Assembly: GCA_963678675.1 (NCBI GenBank)
Contig: OY783192.1
Coordinates: 22,138,472-22,202,471, forward strand
From: Xiphydria camelus
Lineage: Eukaryota; Arthropoda; Insecta; Hymenoptera; Xiphydriidae
Reading direction: 5' to 3'
Length of the DNA stretch: 64,000 bases
Positions 11,413 to 22,429 of the stretch are shown here, piece after piece. The position numbers and the translations under genes were made by a program. Position 1 is the stretch's first letter. The number at the start of each line of letters is the position of its first letter. The notes under the pieces are model-generated. The model was not told the origin of the DNA, searched no databases, and was given only the letters and a program-made list of their open reading frames with translations.

Positions 11413-11846
11413 AAAGTGAGGTACATGTACACTTCACGTTTGACACAGGTCGGTATATAAATTCGAACTTGTGCGATAGTATAATACGAAAGAGGAAATA
11501 TATATCGATAAAAAGAAAAAATAATAATAAAGTAGTTACTACATTACTGTAATCCAATTCCATTGTATCCCTTATTTTTCTGCCGCGACTGATTGTTGAT
11601 AGTGAATAAAAATTAAATTTATTAGCTGATCCATCCACTATCAACAATCAAAGTCGTGACAGAAAAATAAGGGATACAATGGAATTGGATTACAATAATG
11701 GAGCAACTACTTTATTATTATTTTTTCTTTATTTATATATTTCCTCTTTCGTATTATACTATCACACAAGTTCCAATTTATATACCGACCTTTCAAGCGT
11801 GAAATGTACATGTACCTCACTTTTATTTCATCTCTTCTTCGCCTCT
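11407..11846. repeat. 440-bp near-perfect palindrome
   Basis: Arms 11407-11620 and 11635-11846 are nearly perfect reverse complements. They contain AGGTACATGTACACTTCAC, CGGTATATAAATT and TTTCTGCC(A/G)CGACT. Transcribed, it would form a long hairpin. It abuts the previous palindrome, giving three palindromes in a row from 10395. Confidence 0.75.
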
Positions 11847-12089
11847 GGGGTATAATCATTTACATCCCACAAAGCACGTTTTTGCAAGTAACTTTTCTGT
11901 AACATTCCTGCGATATTTTGCAATATTCGTGAATACTACCGTATGTTAGAAATATATATTTCTTGATAAATTCGCGAATGTTGCAAAATATCATAGAAAC
12001 ATTTCGGAATCATTACATCGAAAGATTTCCTCGATAAGATTGTACTTGTCAGAGCTGAATTATATGGGGTTTTTATAATTATTTTAGGA

Positions 12090-12214
12090 AGTCCCAGAAG
12101 AATACAGATGCAGCATAATATAGATCTGTGCTAGAAAGAATAAGGAATAACCTTCGACGAGCATTCGGGCTGTGGCAACAGAGGTTAGAATCAGCAGATC
12201 ATGGTAGTAGTCGG
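12090..12214 (+). pseudogene. Mariner-like transposase HTH exon, 5' part (interrupted)
   Basis: After an acceptor-like TTATTTTAG, the reading GSPRRIQMQ..NID followed (in shifted frames) by RAFGLWQQRLESA matches the helix-turn-helix exon that is open at 22224-22429. Stops and indels are present. The exon breaks off where the long-inverted-repeat element starts, and its continuation (GRILKDE) resumes at about 14165. Confidence 0.6.
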
Positions 12215-14164
12215 AGAGCCAGAGCCAAAAAAGGTCTCTGAATTCAATAAGCCCAGTTTTTTTATAGTTTATTACAGTGGTTGTGTAGACAAACATACTG
12301 CGGTCAGTCAAGCGAAAGCTGGGGCATATGTCTCAGGGACGCTATCAAAGTTGTCGTTCCTGCCGGGGTAATAATTTGAATTTAATAAGGTTGAAAATCG
12401 GTATACAACTTGTATATTGCATATAAATAAAGGTTACGAAGTCAGTCAGCTGAATGTGGGGGCGGAGCTGGTCAGTCAGCAAAAAAAGAAATGTAAATTT
12501 CGCGCGCGCTCGGCGTGGCAGGCGATTTCAAATCAGAGTATAGGAAAGAGCGCAGGTATACTCGTAGGGGGGGTAAGAGACAATAGCTCGGGGTCTGTTC
12601 CGTCGCACCGAGCTTACATAGGTCGTAAATATCACGGACAATTCGTTAACAGCCATCTCCCGCAGTACCCGCTTTGACCGGTACCGTCATAAAAGTGATC
12701 CGAGCCGGCTAAAGGAGAGGAGTGTCCGATGCCGCCGATGAACAATTGGGGAATTTTGATACTTAGTTTTTCCATTTCGCCAGCGTCATCGACATCCCTC
12801 CTCTGGCCGATCAGGGCGCGTCGCGTCACGTTAACCCACGCTATCCCCTCCATTGGGCTACGATACGAATATATAAATTATTATTTAACGAACTAGATTC
12901 AATAGGCTATTAATTAATTATAATATAATAATATTGAAAATGTATTATATATGTACAGAATAGACTTTACAAATAATATTTTAATAACTCATTCATTATC
13001 AAATTCTGCCTCCGAATCATCAAATTCGTTGATTTCGCTTAAACGTCAACAACGCAACTTCTTACTTCAATAGGTGTTCAAGTCATATCGATAATAAGTA
13101 CGAAATAAACTATTTTGAGCATGCACAAAATGTTTATATTGAATTGTATCTTACCTTAACTCTTGTCTATACTTTTTACTTAAAGCCGTAAACTTTCTGT
13201 AGCAAACTACATGGTAGCACTCAATTTGTCCTGGATTCGACGGCAAAGATATATTGTCATACGTTAAATTATATTTTGCACGAATTCGTAAAATTGTTTT
13301 ACAATTTGTTAAAGTCTTCTCTGTAAATTATATTAATAGCTGATGCTTCTTGAGGCAGAATACACAAATTTTGTTCATTTTGAAACGAAACACATGCGTC
13401 ACTCACTATGGTTTAACCATTGTTCAATACAACACGAATTGAGACACGACACTTGATGGTTGATAGTACATTGAAGGACACGCTTTTAGCCTCGATTTAT
13501 ATATTCGCATCGTAGCCCAATGGAAGGGATAGCGTGGGCTAACGTGACGCGACGCGACGCACCCTGATCGGCCAGGGGAAGGATGTCGATGACGCTGGCG
13601 AAATGGAAAAACTAAGTATCAAAATTCCCCAATTGTTCATCGGCGGCATCGGACACTCCTCTCCTTTAGCCGGCTCGGATCACTTTTATGACGGTACCGG
13701 TCAAAGCGGGTACTGCGGGAGATGGCTGTTAACGAATTTTTCCATGATATTTACGACCTATGTACGCTCGGTGCGACGGAACAGACCCCGAGCTATTGTC
13801 TCTTACCCCCCCTTCGGGTATACCTGCGCTCTTTTCTATACTCTGATTTGAAATCGCCTGCAACGCCGAGCGCGCGCGAAATTAACATTTCTTTTTTTGC
13901 TGACTGACCAGCTCCGCCCCCACATTTAGCTGACTGACTTCGTAACCTTTATTTATATGCAATATACAAGTTGTATACCGATTATCAACCTTATTAAATT
14001 CAAATTATTACCCCGGCAGGAACGACAACTTTGATAGCGTCCCTGAGACATATGCCCCAGCTTTCGCTTGACTGACCGCAGTATGTTTGTCTACACAACC
14101 ACTGTAATAAACTATAAAAAAACTGGGCTTATTAAATTCAGAGACCTTTTTTGGCTCTGGCTCT
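12215..14164. mobile_element. 1.95-kb element with 660-bp terminal inverted repeats
   Basis: AGAGCCAGAGCC at 12215 is inverted at 14153-14164. The arms 12215-12878 and 13497-14164 are near-identical in reverse complement, around a 618-bp AT-rich unique centre. No transposase is seen; the short frames in the arms (around 12417-12853, 13603-13907) mirror each other and are not coding. It interrupts a mariner-like transposase exon. No clear TSD. The class is unknown; foldback-like by structure. Confidence 0.8.
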
Positions 14165-14310
14165 TGGACTATAGGGAGGATATTGAAGGATGAACGCACG
14201 TTCATGCACTCGAGGCAGCAGATCTAACCCACCGAATAAACCAATGCAGCTGGTTCTTGGAACAACAAGTGGACGATCCCTCAATCAAAAGAAACCCCCT
14301 CGGGTTCGCA
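14165..14310 (+). pseudogene. Mariner-like transposase exon, 3' part (interrupted)
   Basis: Directly after the long-inverted-repeat element the sequence encodes GRILKDE, then (frameshifted) ALEAAD, and the block CTGGTTCTTGGAACAACAAG. The latter reads WFLEQQ in intact relatives. This is the continuation of the exon fragment at 12090-12214. Confidence 0.55.
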
Positions 14311-14339
14311 CATGATTTGGAGTCCTTCTGGGTGGAATT

Positions 14340-15220
14340 CAATAGCAGTACGTTTATTTCTGTAACAAATTATAAATAACACAATTATATTCAGTATTTC
14401 ACTATTTAAAATATACCCAACTTACTCTACATAGAAATTAAGAAACTATATTAATCTGAGTTAACCAATTCTATAGATAATAATGACAGAATTATTAAAA
14501 GTGATATATTTCATCTTTCGTATTTTACTATCACAAGTTCAAATTTATATACCGACCTGTTAAAAGTGAAGTGTACATGTACCTCACTTCTATTTCATCT
14601 CTTCTTCAACTCTGGTGTAACGAATGTCAATGAGGAATCACTGATATCGATTAGGGTTCGAGGGTTTTCCTCATTCTTTCTGGGATAGCATCGATATTTT
14701 GCTGCACCTGTATTCTTCTGGAACTTCCTAAAATAATTATAAAAACCCTACATAATTCAGCCCTGACAAGTACAATCTTATCGAGCTGTACCTTATCGAG
14801 GAGATCTTTCGACGTAATGAGACTGAAACGTTTTTATGATGTTTCGCAACATTCTCGAATTTATCGAGAAATATATATTTCTAACATACGGTAGTGCTCA
14901 CGAATATTGTAAAATATTGCAGAAATGTTACAGGAAAGTTATGATATTTTGTAATTTCTATCCTTACACTAGAGGCGAAGAAGAGATGAAATAGAAGTGA
15001 GGTACATGTACACTTCACGTTTGACAGGTCGGTATATAAATTGGAACTTGTGTGATAGTATAATACGAAAGATGAAATATATCATTTTTAATAATTCTGT
15101 CATTAGAATTGGTTAACTCAGATTAATATAATTTCTTAATTTCTACGTTGAGTAAGTTCGGTATATTTTAAATAGTGAAACTGCAAATGATTATGTTATT
15201 TACAATTTGTTACAGATCGT
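14340..15220. repeat. Palindrome with a transposase-exon centre
   Basis: Arms 14340-14610 and 14965-15220 are complementary. The centre (14620-14960) contains, on the minus strand, the GGAACTTCC..GCTGCACCTG block of the mariner-like HTH exon and flanking intron. It is the same architecture as 22215-23480, rearranged. Confidence 0.65.
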
Positions 15221-16010
15221 ATGCGAACCCGAGGGGATTTCATTCGAACAAGGGATCATCCACTTGTTGCTTCAAGAACCAGTTGCATTAGTTCATTTGG
15301 CGAGCTGGATATGCTGTCTCGAGTGCATGGACATGTGCCACTTTAAATCGATATTTTGTAATTTCCATTGTTACATCAGAGGCGAAGAAGGGATGAAATA
15401 GAAGTGAGGTACATGTACTCTTCACGTTTGATAGGTTGGTATATAAATTGGAACTTCTGATAGTATAATACGAAAGAGGAAATATATCGATAAAGAGAAA
15501 AAATAATAATAAAGTAGTTACTACATTATTGTAATCCAATTCTATTGTATCCTTTATTTTTCTACCACAACTTTGATTGTTAATAGTAGATGGATCAACC
15601 AATAAATTTGATTTTTCTTCACTATCAACGATCAAAGTCGTGGCAGAAAAGTAAGAGATACAATGGAATTAGATTACAATAATGTAGTTACTACTTTATT
15701 ATTATTTTTCCTTTATCGATATATTTCCTCTTTCGTATTATACTATCAGAGAAGTTCCAATTTATATACCAACCTATCAAACGTGAAATGTACATGTACC
15801 TCACTTCTATTTCATCTCTTCTTCGCCTCTGATGTAACGATGGAAATTACAAAATATCCATTTAAAGTGGCACACGTCCATGCACTCGAGACAGCAAATC
15901 CAGCTCGCCAAATGAACTAATGCAACTGGTTCTTGGAACAACAAGTGGATGATCCTTCGTTCGAAATAAACCCCCTCGGATTCGCATACCATCTGTAACA
16001 AATTGTAAAT
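15190..16010. repeat. 820-bp palindrome with mirrored transposase fragments
   Basis: The centre is near 15605. Both arms end in the transposase piece that reads PFKVAHVHALETA and CNWFLEQQVDDPSFE on the plus strand at about 15866-15965, and mirrored on the minus strand at about 15235-15345. A stop sits between the two blocks. The piece resembles the region after the HTH of Tc1/mariner-superfamily transposases common in arthropods. Confidence 0.7.
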
Positions 16011-16116
16011 AACAATCATATGGGGTTTTTATAATTATTTTAGGAAGTCCCAGAAGAAAGCAGGTGGAGTAAAATATCGATGCTCTGTGCTAGAAAGAAT
16101 AAGGAATAACCCTCGA

Positions 16117-17240
16117 ACCGTAATCGGTATCAGTGATTCCTCATTGACTGTCGTTACAACGGAGACAAAGAACAGATGAAATAGAAGTGAGGTACATGTA
16201 CACTTCAGGTTTGACAGGTCGGTGTGTAAATTGGAACTTGTAATAGTACGAAAGATGAAATATATCGATAGAGAAAAAATAATGATAAAGTAATTACTTG
16301 ATTGTTGTGATCCATTTCCATTGCATCTCCCATTTTTCTCCCACGGCTTTAATTGTGACAGAGAAAAAAAGCTATAATTTCGTCTCGTGCTCGCATGACG
16401 CTGAAACAAAAAATAGAATTATCACAAAGATAATTGTCCTTCCATCGAAAGTGAGGTTAAAGCTGTCAGATGGCAATTAAACTTATCTGATGGTGATTCT
16501 TCTGAGATATTGTCGTCTCCTTTCCTGCTCTTTATGCACAGGCAACCAGAGAAACACAGCACTGCATCCGTTCACTATCTCGATTATCGAAAAAAAACAA
16601 ACGATTATTAAACTATACGGAGCGTCTGTCACATTCACCACTATTGAGATTCATAACTCCGATTACACTGAATTTTTACAGTTTATTAACGAGCGCGTCC
16701 GAGGATCGAAATAAACGCGAGGTTAATCGTTTCGCGAATGGAAATATTTTATTAACTTTGAAAATACCCAAACATTTAAGGAATATATTCTCTCACACAC
16801 TCTCACATACATTTGATGGCGTATGCGTGTGGCCGTATCTGTGTACATATTTCCGATCATGGCCGACTATCGCCGAAGGTAGGCGGAATTTTTGTGAGAT
16901 TTTGACATATATATATCGCCCGAGAAATCGGATTCTCGACTTTTAGGCGCAAGGGGCGTGGCTTCGCGTTGCTAAGGAAAAATCTCTGTTAATATGTAAC
17001 TTATAACATTTATTCTAGTCTCTATCAATAGAGAATGGTCAATTTATATGGCGTAACTAAGCATATTTTTGGTTATAACCGTATATTTATTGAGAAAATT
17101 TGATGTAAAAATTGAGGGGTGCAGGGGGCAGACATTTGTGGTGTAAAGAGACACGGGTGCGCTCGCGATATCAGCGCTGTCGTGTCTGAGTGCGAAACTA
17201 CTTGAACGAACATGCCGCGAGACACTGCCGTGTCTCTTGA
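16117..17240. repeat. 1.1-kb segmental repeat, copy 2
   Basis: Partner of 6607-7724, collinear over its length. It is preceded by the GAAGTCCCAGAAGAA exon start (16045) and ends by fusing to the N-terminal part of a piggyBac transposase. Confidence 0.65.
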
Positions 17241-17659
17241 TTAGTATTTTCCACGGTGCTAACGAGCATTTCTTCAGAAAAAAATAGGTTCCAGCAATGT
17301 AAGGGTGTTTTTGCATTTTTAGTTTCTCGTTTTACGCCTGGTAGATGCAAAACTATGTTTGCTTTGGAGGTTCGCACTCGCTGGGAAAATGGATGTTTAT
17401 TCCACCGTGTACCATCCTTAACAGTGAAGCATGGAGCATCTTGGGTCTCGAATTCTTCCTCAGTCTCATTCTCGCCTTCTTGTTCGGTATCTGAGTCTTC
17501 TCCATTCTCAACACAATCTTCGTTATCCTCATCGTCTTCTTCATCATGCTCTTCATCAACTAAATCTATTTCTTCAAACAATCGCAAAAGTCTTTGCTGT
17601 TCTTTTTCGTATGGAGAATTCATGTCTAGAAAATAATTAAACTGTTTGATATATGCCAT
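17240..17659 (-). pseudogene. piggyBac transposase remnant, N-terminal part
   Basis: It begins with an ATG at 17659 (MAYIKQFNYFLDMNSPYEKE). An acidic Asp/Glu stretch (residues about 30-70) is followed by the piggyBac N-domain signature: WNKHPF, then LHLPGVKRE, TPLHCWNLFFSEEML and VENTNQE. Around codon 140 the frame runs into the 16117-17240 repeat, so the entire catalytic core is absent. The junction falls at ATCAAGA, which is also present where the other piggyBac remnant meets the same repeat at about 7724. This looks like an internal deletion derivative. Confidence 0.8.
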
Positions 17660-17905
17660 ATTTGTATTATTTACCTTTTATAATTTTGATGCAGTCTTTC
17701 ACAGTGGCACAATACATACTTAGAATACCCAAGAATGAATAAAGATACTAATAAAAATAGCATCTTACCTAAATATAAATTCAAATCTTAGTGATATAAT
17801 ATACTATATAATTTAGTCGCGTTGGGTCTGAGCGAAAAAACTTGAATGAATAGTTTGGTCGCGCCGGGTCTGACTACTAAAAATTCGGATTGACACGAAC
17901 TCGCA
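17660..17905. other. AT-rich stretch upstream of the piggyBac remnant
   Basis: No gene seen. It would be the 5' leader of the piggyBac remnant. Two short copies of GTCGCG..GGGTCTGA (about 17816 and 17852) are the only structure noticed. Confidence 0.3.
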
Positions 17906-17907
17906 TA

Positions 17908-18179
17908 CCGTATGTCCGTCTCTGTACTGGCCAGTTTGAAAGTTACCTTCGGATAGGCTTGGTCGGTACTCGAGTCATTTAATACGGTAGAAGTCGAGTC
18001 GGCAGTTAGAATTGATATCAATTCGGGAGATCGAGGCGTCTAACCTCGAAATTGTGAATTTGTGAATAATGGAAATTACGAAAATAGTTATAATTACGGT
18101 ATAAATGTCTCGATTACCGACCAAGCCTATCCGAAGGTAACTTTCAAACTGGCCAGTACCTACAGAGACGGACATACGG
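17908..18179. mobile_element. TA-flanked MITE, family A copy 1 (272 bp)
   Basis: TIRs start CCGTATGTCCGTCTCTG and extend about 60 bp, with TA on each side (17906-17907, 18180-18181). Near-identical copies are at 24989-25256 and 53170-53438. TA duplication implies mobilisation by a Tc1/mariner-type transposase. Confidence 0.9.
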
Positions 18180-18462
18180 TAAAGGCAAATCACAACTGAC
18201 CACTGCATGCGGATCAGTTTCAAAACTTAGGAAGCTAGAGGGAGCCACGTGGTTGCCAAAGTTGGCACTTCTAAAATATTAGCATATAAGAATATCGTAG
18301 GGTTTATGAGACCCGGCGCGACTACCGCCGGGTTAATAATGTAAAAGGCCAAGGCCATACAGTAAGAAGTAATAATAATATAAACGTATTCTTCAGCTTT
18401 TAGGGCTCTATCATACACTATATACACTACACCACATACACTATACTATTTATTTAAATATA

Positions 18463-19155
18463 CAGGGTGTTACTTCATGATAGGCCGTAATTGCAAGGGC
18501 ACATTACTGAATCTATTTCCAGTAGAAAAGTTCATATTAACATGTGTCCTAAAAAATGTCTGATTTCAAGATACAGGACGTCTAAGTTTAAAAAAATCGG
18601 TTTTTTAATAATATCTCAAAGATCCTTGTGCCGATTTTGTTGACATTTGACACTGTTGTTTATTGTAATAAGACGCTAGGTTAACACTAAGTAGAAGATA
18701 ATTATGAGTTCCAGTGGCGTCCCGGGGGACAGTCACGAATAATATTTGTTTTCCTCAAAAACGAAGTGAGGTACGAAGTAATGTCAAGAGACAAAAAAGG
18801 TGTATTTTTAGCTACTTAATCTGAAAAAAATATAAAATTTTTTAAAAAGTCAGTGGCGTACACTTTTTTTGTCAATATTATTCGTGAGATTGTCCACCGG
18901 GACGCCACTGGAACTCATAATTATCTTCTAGTTAGTGGTAACTTAGCGTCTTATTACAATAAACAACAGTGCTAAATATCAATAAAATCGGCACAAGGAT
19001 CGTTATTATTAAAAAACCGATTTTTTTTTAAACTTTGACGCCCTGTATCTTTAAAACCAGACATTTTAGGACACGTGTTAATATGAACTTTTCTACTGGA
19101 AATTGATTCAGTAATGTGCCCTTGCAATTACGGCCTATCATTAAGTAACACCCTG
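18463..19155. mobile_element. TA-flanked hairpin element (693 bp)
   Basis: It begins CAGGGTGTTACTT and ends with the complement, flanked by TA. Arms of about 290 bp surround a short centre (18745-18870). CAGGGTGT termini with TA duplication are typical of insect mariner-type MITEs. No ORF. Confidence 0.85.
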
Positions 19156-19216
19156 TATATACACTAGGTATGCAAAAAAAACAAGCTCGAAGTCGTGAGC
19201 AGACCGGGCAAGCTAA

Positions 19217-19434
19217 AAATGGCGCGTTGCCACGAGTCGACTCAAGTCGAACGATTTGGTAGTTCGATCGTATAGTCGACTTAAAATTTCTTTGTTATTA
19301 GTCGAATCGCATGAAGTCGCAAGACGAGCTACTTCGTTCGATTCGACTAATAACAAAGAAATTTTAAGTCGACTATATACGGTCGAACTTCCAAGTCGTT
19401 CGACTTGAGTCGACTCGTGGCAACGCGCTTTAAG
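19217..19434. mobile_element. Hairpin MITE rich in TCGACT motifs (218 bp)
   Basis: GCGCGTTGCCACGAGTCGAC at the left is inverted at the right, and inner arms also pair (AATTTCTTTGTTATTAGTCG). No TSD identified. Confidence 0.7.
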
Positions 19435-19584
19435 AGACTAAAAACTACTCGCTGCAGCTACTCGTTCTCGCGCCGTCGTCTGTCGTATTCTCGTCCCCGG
19501 CGTTGCCACCTCGGCTTCACGGATGTACGCTCCGCGTTGGACTTCTCTGCCTTCTCGTCGTCCTCCGTCCCAGTCCCTTATAGT

Positions 19585-21590
19585 CCGGGAGGCAACGACA
19601 TTTTTACCGTGGTCATTTTACCAAGGCTGGTTTTCATTCACATGATAGATTCCATACTGTGTGTGAGCGAAATGCTTGTCAGCTGCCGCACCGGCGGTGG
19701 GGGTGTGTACAGTAGAGCCTCAAACGCGTAAAAAAACTAGAGAAATAAAGTGATATCACCAAAGTTCAATTTTTGTTTATGGTTTATTTACATTATGTAA
19801 TTATAAAAAATCGTAGTCAGCTGGACATATTTCGGGGGGAAATGTGTCAGCTGGGACAATAAACATGCAGCACGCCGGCTAAAGAGGCTGCGACTTTATC
19901 GACTTTTCCCCCGCAATTCGGCTAGCTGACTTTTATTTATATTTAATACAAGTAATACTGGTTCGTGCGGTCAAATTTCAACTTTAGGGCCGGTTTTACC
20001 AACACGGTATAAACGCGGTATAGCGCTATACTGAGAATAACCAGCAATAAGCCTTATGGTTATTCTCAGTGTAGTGCTATACCGCGTTTATACCTGTTGG
20101 TAAAACCGGCCCTTAGTAGTATAAAGAGACATTATATTTTTTTGCAACAAAAGATTCGATGATTTATTTATATTATGTAATTATAAAAAATCGTAGTCAG
20201 CTGAACATATTTCGGGGAGAAATGTGTCAGCTGTTGACGTATACTTGCGCAATACAGACGCCACGTAAACTAATACCACCATGCTTTAAATTAAGTTATG
20301 TGATTGCTAATTCATTATATTTTATGAAAAACATCGTCAGATAGGTGTATAGTGGGGGTCAGTCTGTCAACTTGGACAAAAAATATGCAGCGCACCGGCT
20401 AAAGAGGCTGCGCATTTATAATTTCAGCTGACGACTTTTCCCCCGCAATTCAGCCAGCCGACTTTTATTTATATCTAGTACGAATAATAATAGTTCGTGT
20501 AATCAAATTTCAGCTGCAGTAGTATAAAGAAATATGAAATTTATTGCTACAAAAGATCTACCAGAGATCCGCACTTCAGCTGTACCGCATGGCTTTTAGA
20601 TATTTACTCTTACATTTATGAATATCGCCTTCTATACAATAAATCTTCTATTGATTTCTATAACTTATTTATTTCTAACAAATATTATTAAATAGTTAGA
20701 TAATAATAAATAACATAATTAACTACAATAATAATTATTATCGTCATTAAAATTGCAAGCAAGATAGACTCTTTTTAGACAATAAATTTCATGTTTCTTT
20801 ATACTACCAGACCTGAAGTTTGATTACACGAACCATTATTATTCGTACTAGATATAAATAAAAGTCGGCTGGCTGAATTTCGGGGGAAAAGTCGTCAGCT
20901 GAAATTATAAATGCGTAGCCTCTTTAGCCGGTGCGCTGCATGTTTTTTGTCCCAGCTGACGGACTGACCCCCACCATACACCTAGCTGATGATGTTTTTC
21001 ATAAAATATAATGAATTAGCAATCACATAACTTAATTTAAAGTATGGTGGTATTAGTTTGCGTGGCGTCTGTATTGCCCAAGTATACGTCAACAGCTGCT
21101 ACGATTTTTTATAATTACATAATGTAAATAAATCATCGAATCTTTTGTGGCAAAAAATGTAATGTCTCTTTATACTACTGAAGTTGAAATTTGATAGCAC
21201 GAACCGGTATTACTTGTATTAAATATAAATAAAAATCAGCTAGCCGAATTGCAGGGGAAAAGTCGATAAAGTCGGAGCCTCTTTAGCCGGCGCGCTGCAT
21301 GTTTATTGTCCCAGCTGACACATTTCCCCCCGAAATATGTCCGGCTGACTACGATTTTTTATAATTACATAATGTAAATAAACCATAAACAAGAATTGAA
21401 CTTTGGTGATATCACTTTATTTCTCCAGTTTTTTTACGCGTTTGAGGCTCTACTGTACTCACCCCCACCGCCGGTGCGGCAGCTGACAAGCATTTCGCTC
21501 ATACACAGTATGGAATCTATCATGTCAATGAAAACCAGCCTTGGTGAAATGACCACGGTAAAAGTGTCGCTGCCTCCCCGACTATTACGT
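19585..21590. repeat. 2-kb long inverted repeat
   Basis: Arms 19585-20560 and 20775-21590 are reverse complements at high similarity, ending near GGGAGGCAACGAC and its complement. Two internal sub-blocks each carry the AGCCGGC/GCCGGCT and TCAGCTG motifs. The left arm is longer because a 126-bp MITE (19987-20112) is inserted there. No gene; frames in the arms mirror each other. Confidence 0.8.
19987..20112. mobile_element. Harbinger-type MITE with TTA duplication (126 bp)
   Basis: TIR GGGCCGGTTTTACCAACA, flanked by TTA on both sides (19984-19986, 20113-20115). The opposite palindrome arm near 21180-21200 lacks it and reads AACTTCAGTAG, giving the empty site. A TTA/TWA target is characteristic of PIF/Harbinger. 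Confidence 0.85.
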
Positions 21591-22149
21591 AAGCCAAAGC
21601 CGATCCAATGGCCTCGATGGCTGCCTTCTCTGAAGAAGGGGCTTCCTTGCTGCTCCTTCGAGTTACGGCATCTGACAAAAAACATTACAAAATGATGTAT
21701 TGCAATCATTACTTTGAAAGGTTTTTACTTCGTAAATATATTTCAAAAACAATAATTTACATGAAAAAATATTAATCACTCTCACCTATTATACACCGAT
21801 GGAGCCTGAACTCTTTAAGGATAAACTTGCTAGACGCTTTGCTGACGTTCGTGAGTTTAACAGCCAGATCTCTTGCTAAATATTTCTTCGTGATGTTCAC
21901 CAAGCTTTTGGAAATATTTCCTTCTACATCCATAAGCGAGTTGAGAGAAGAAATCTGCAAGTAAAGTTAAAATTTGTAATATATGTAATATTTTTAATAC
22001 ATTATACGAGTAACTAATTGAAACGTAAAACTTACAAAATCTTCGCGGAATTTGGTATCCTCCAATTTGTCATCGAATTCCGTAAGATCCGATATATTTT
22101 GGAATGGAAGATTCAAGTTATTGTCCTGCAAGTAGGACTCCAAGTCGTA

Positions 22150-22429
22150 TGGGAAACGAGGGGGTTTCTTTCGAACGAGGGATCATCCACTTATTGTTCC
22201 AAGAACCAGTTGCATTAGTTCATTCAGCAGGCTGGATCTGCTGCCTCGAGTGCATGGACGTCCGTCACTTTAAATGGATGAACATTTTCATCCTTCAACA
22301 TCCTCCCAACCGTGGACTTGCTGATTCTAACCTCTGTTGCCACAGCTCGAATACTCGTTCGAGGGTTATTCCTTATTCTTTCTAGCACAGCATCGATATT
22401 TTGCTGCACCTGTATTCTCCTGGGACTTC
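22150..22429 (-). pseudogene. Mariner-like transposase exon with helix-turn-helix
   Basis: Best-preserved copy of the exon scattered through this region. It opens after an acceptor (ATTATTTTAG) at 22429 and reads GSPRRIQVQQNIDAVLERIR, then SIRAVATEVRISKSTVGRML (an HTH: recognition helix about SKSTVGRML), HPFKVTDVHALEAADPA, a stop at about 22224, then CNWFLEQ, another stop, and VDDPSFERNP. This layout matches the N-terminal DNA-binding region and start of the DDE domain in a Tc1/mariner-superfamily lineage common in arthropods. No catalytic residues are retained here. It lies in the left arm of a large palindrome; the right arm has a partial copy at 23384-23470. Confidence 0.75.

Noticed and set aside
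12417..13907. Mirrored frames of 60-86 codons
   Set aside because: The same text appears on opposite strands of the two inverted arms and contains no domain.
17256..17640. Ser-rich plus-strand frames of 126 and 69 codons
   Set aside because: They are antisense to the acidic region of the piggyBac N-terminal remnant.
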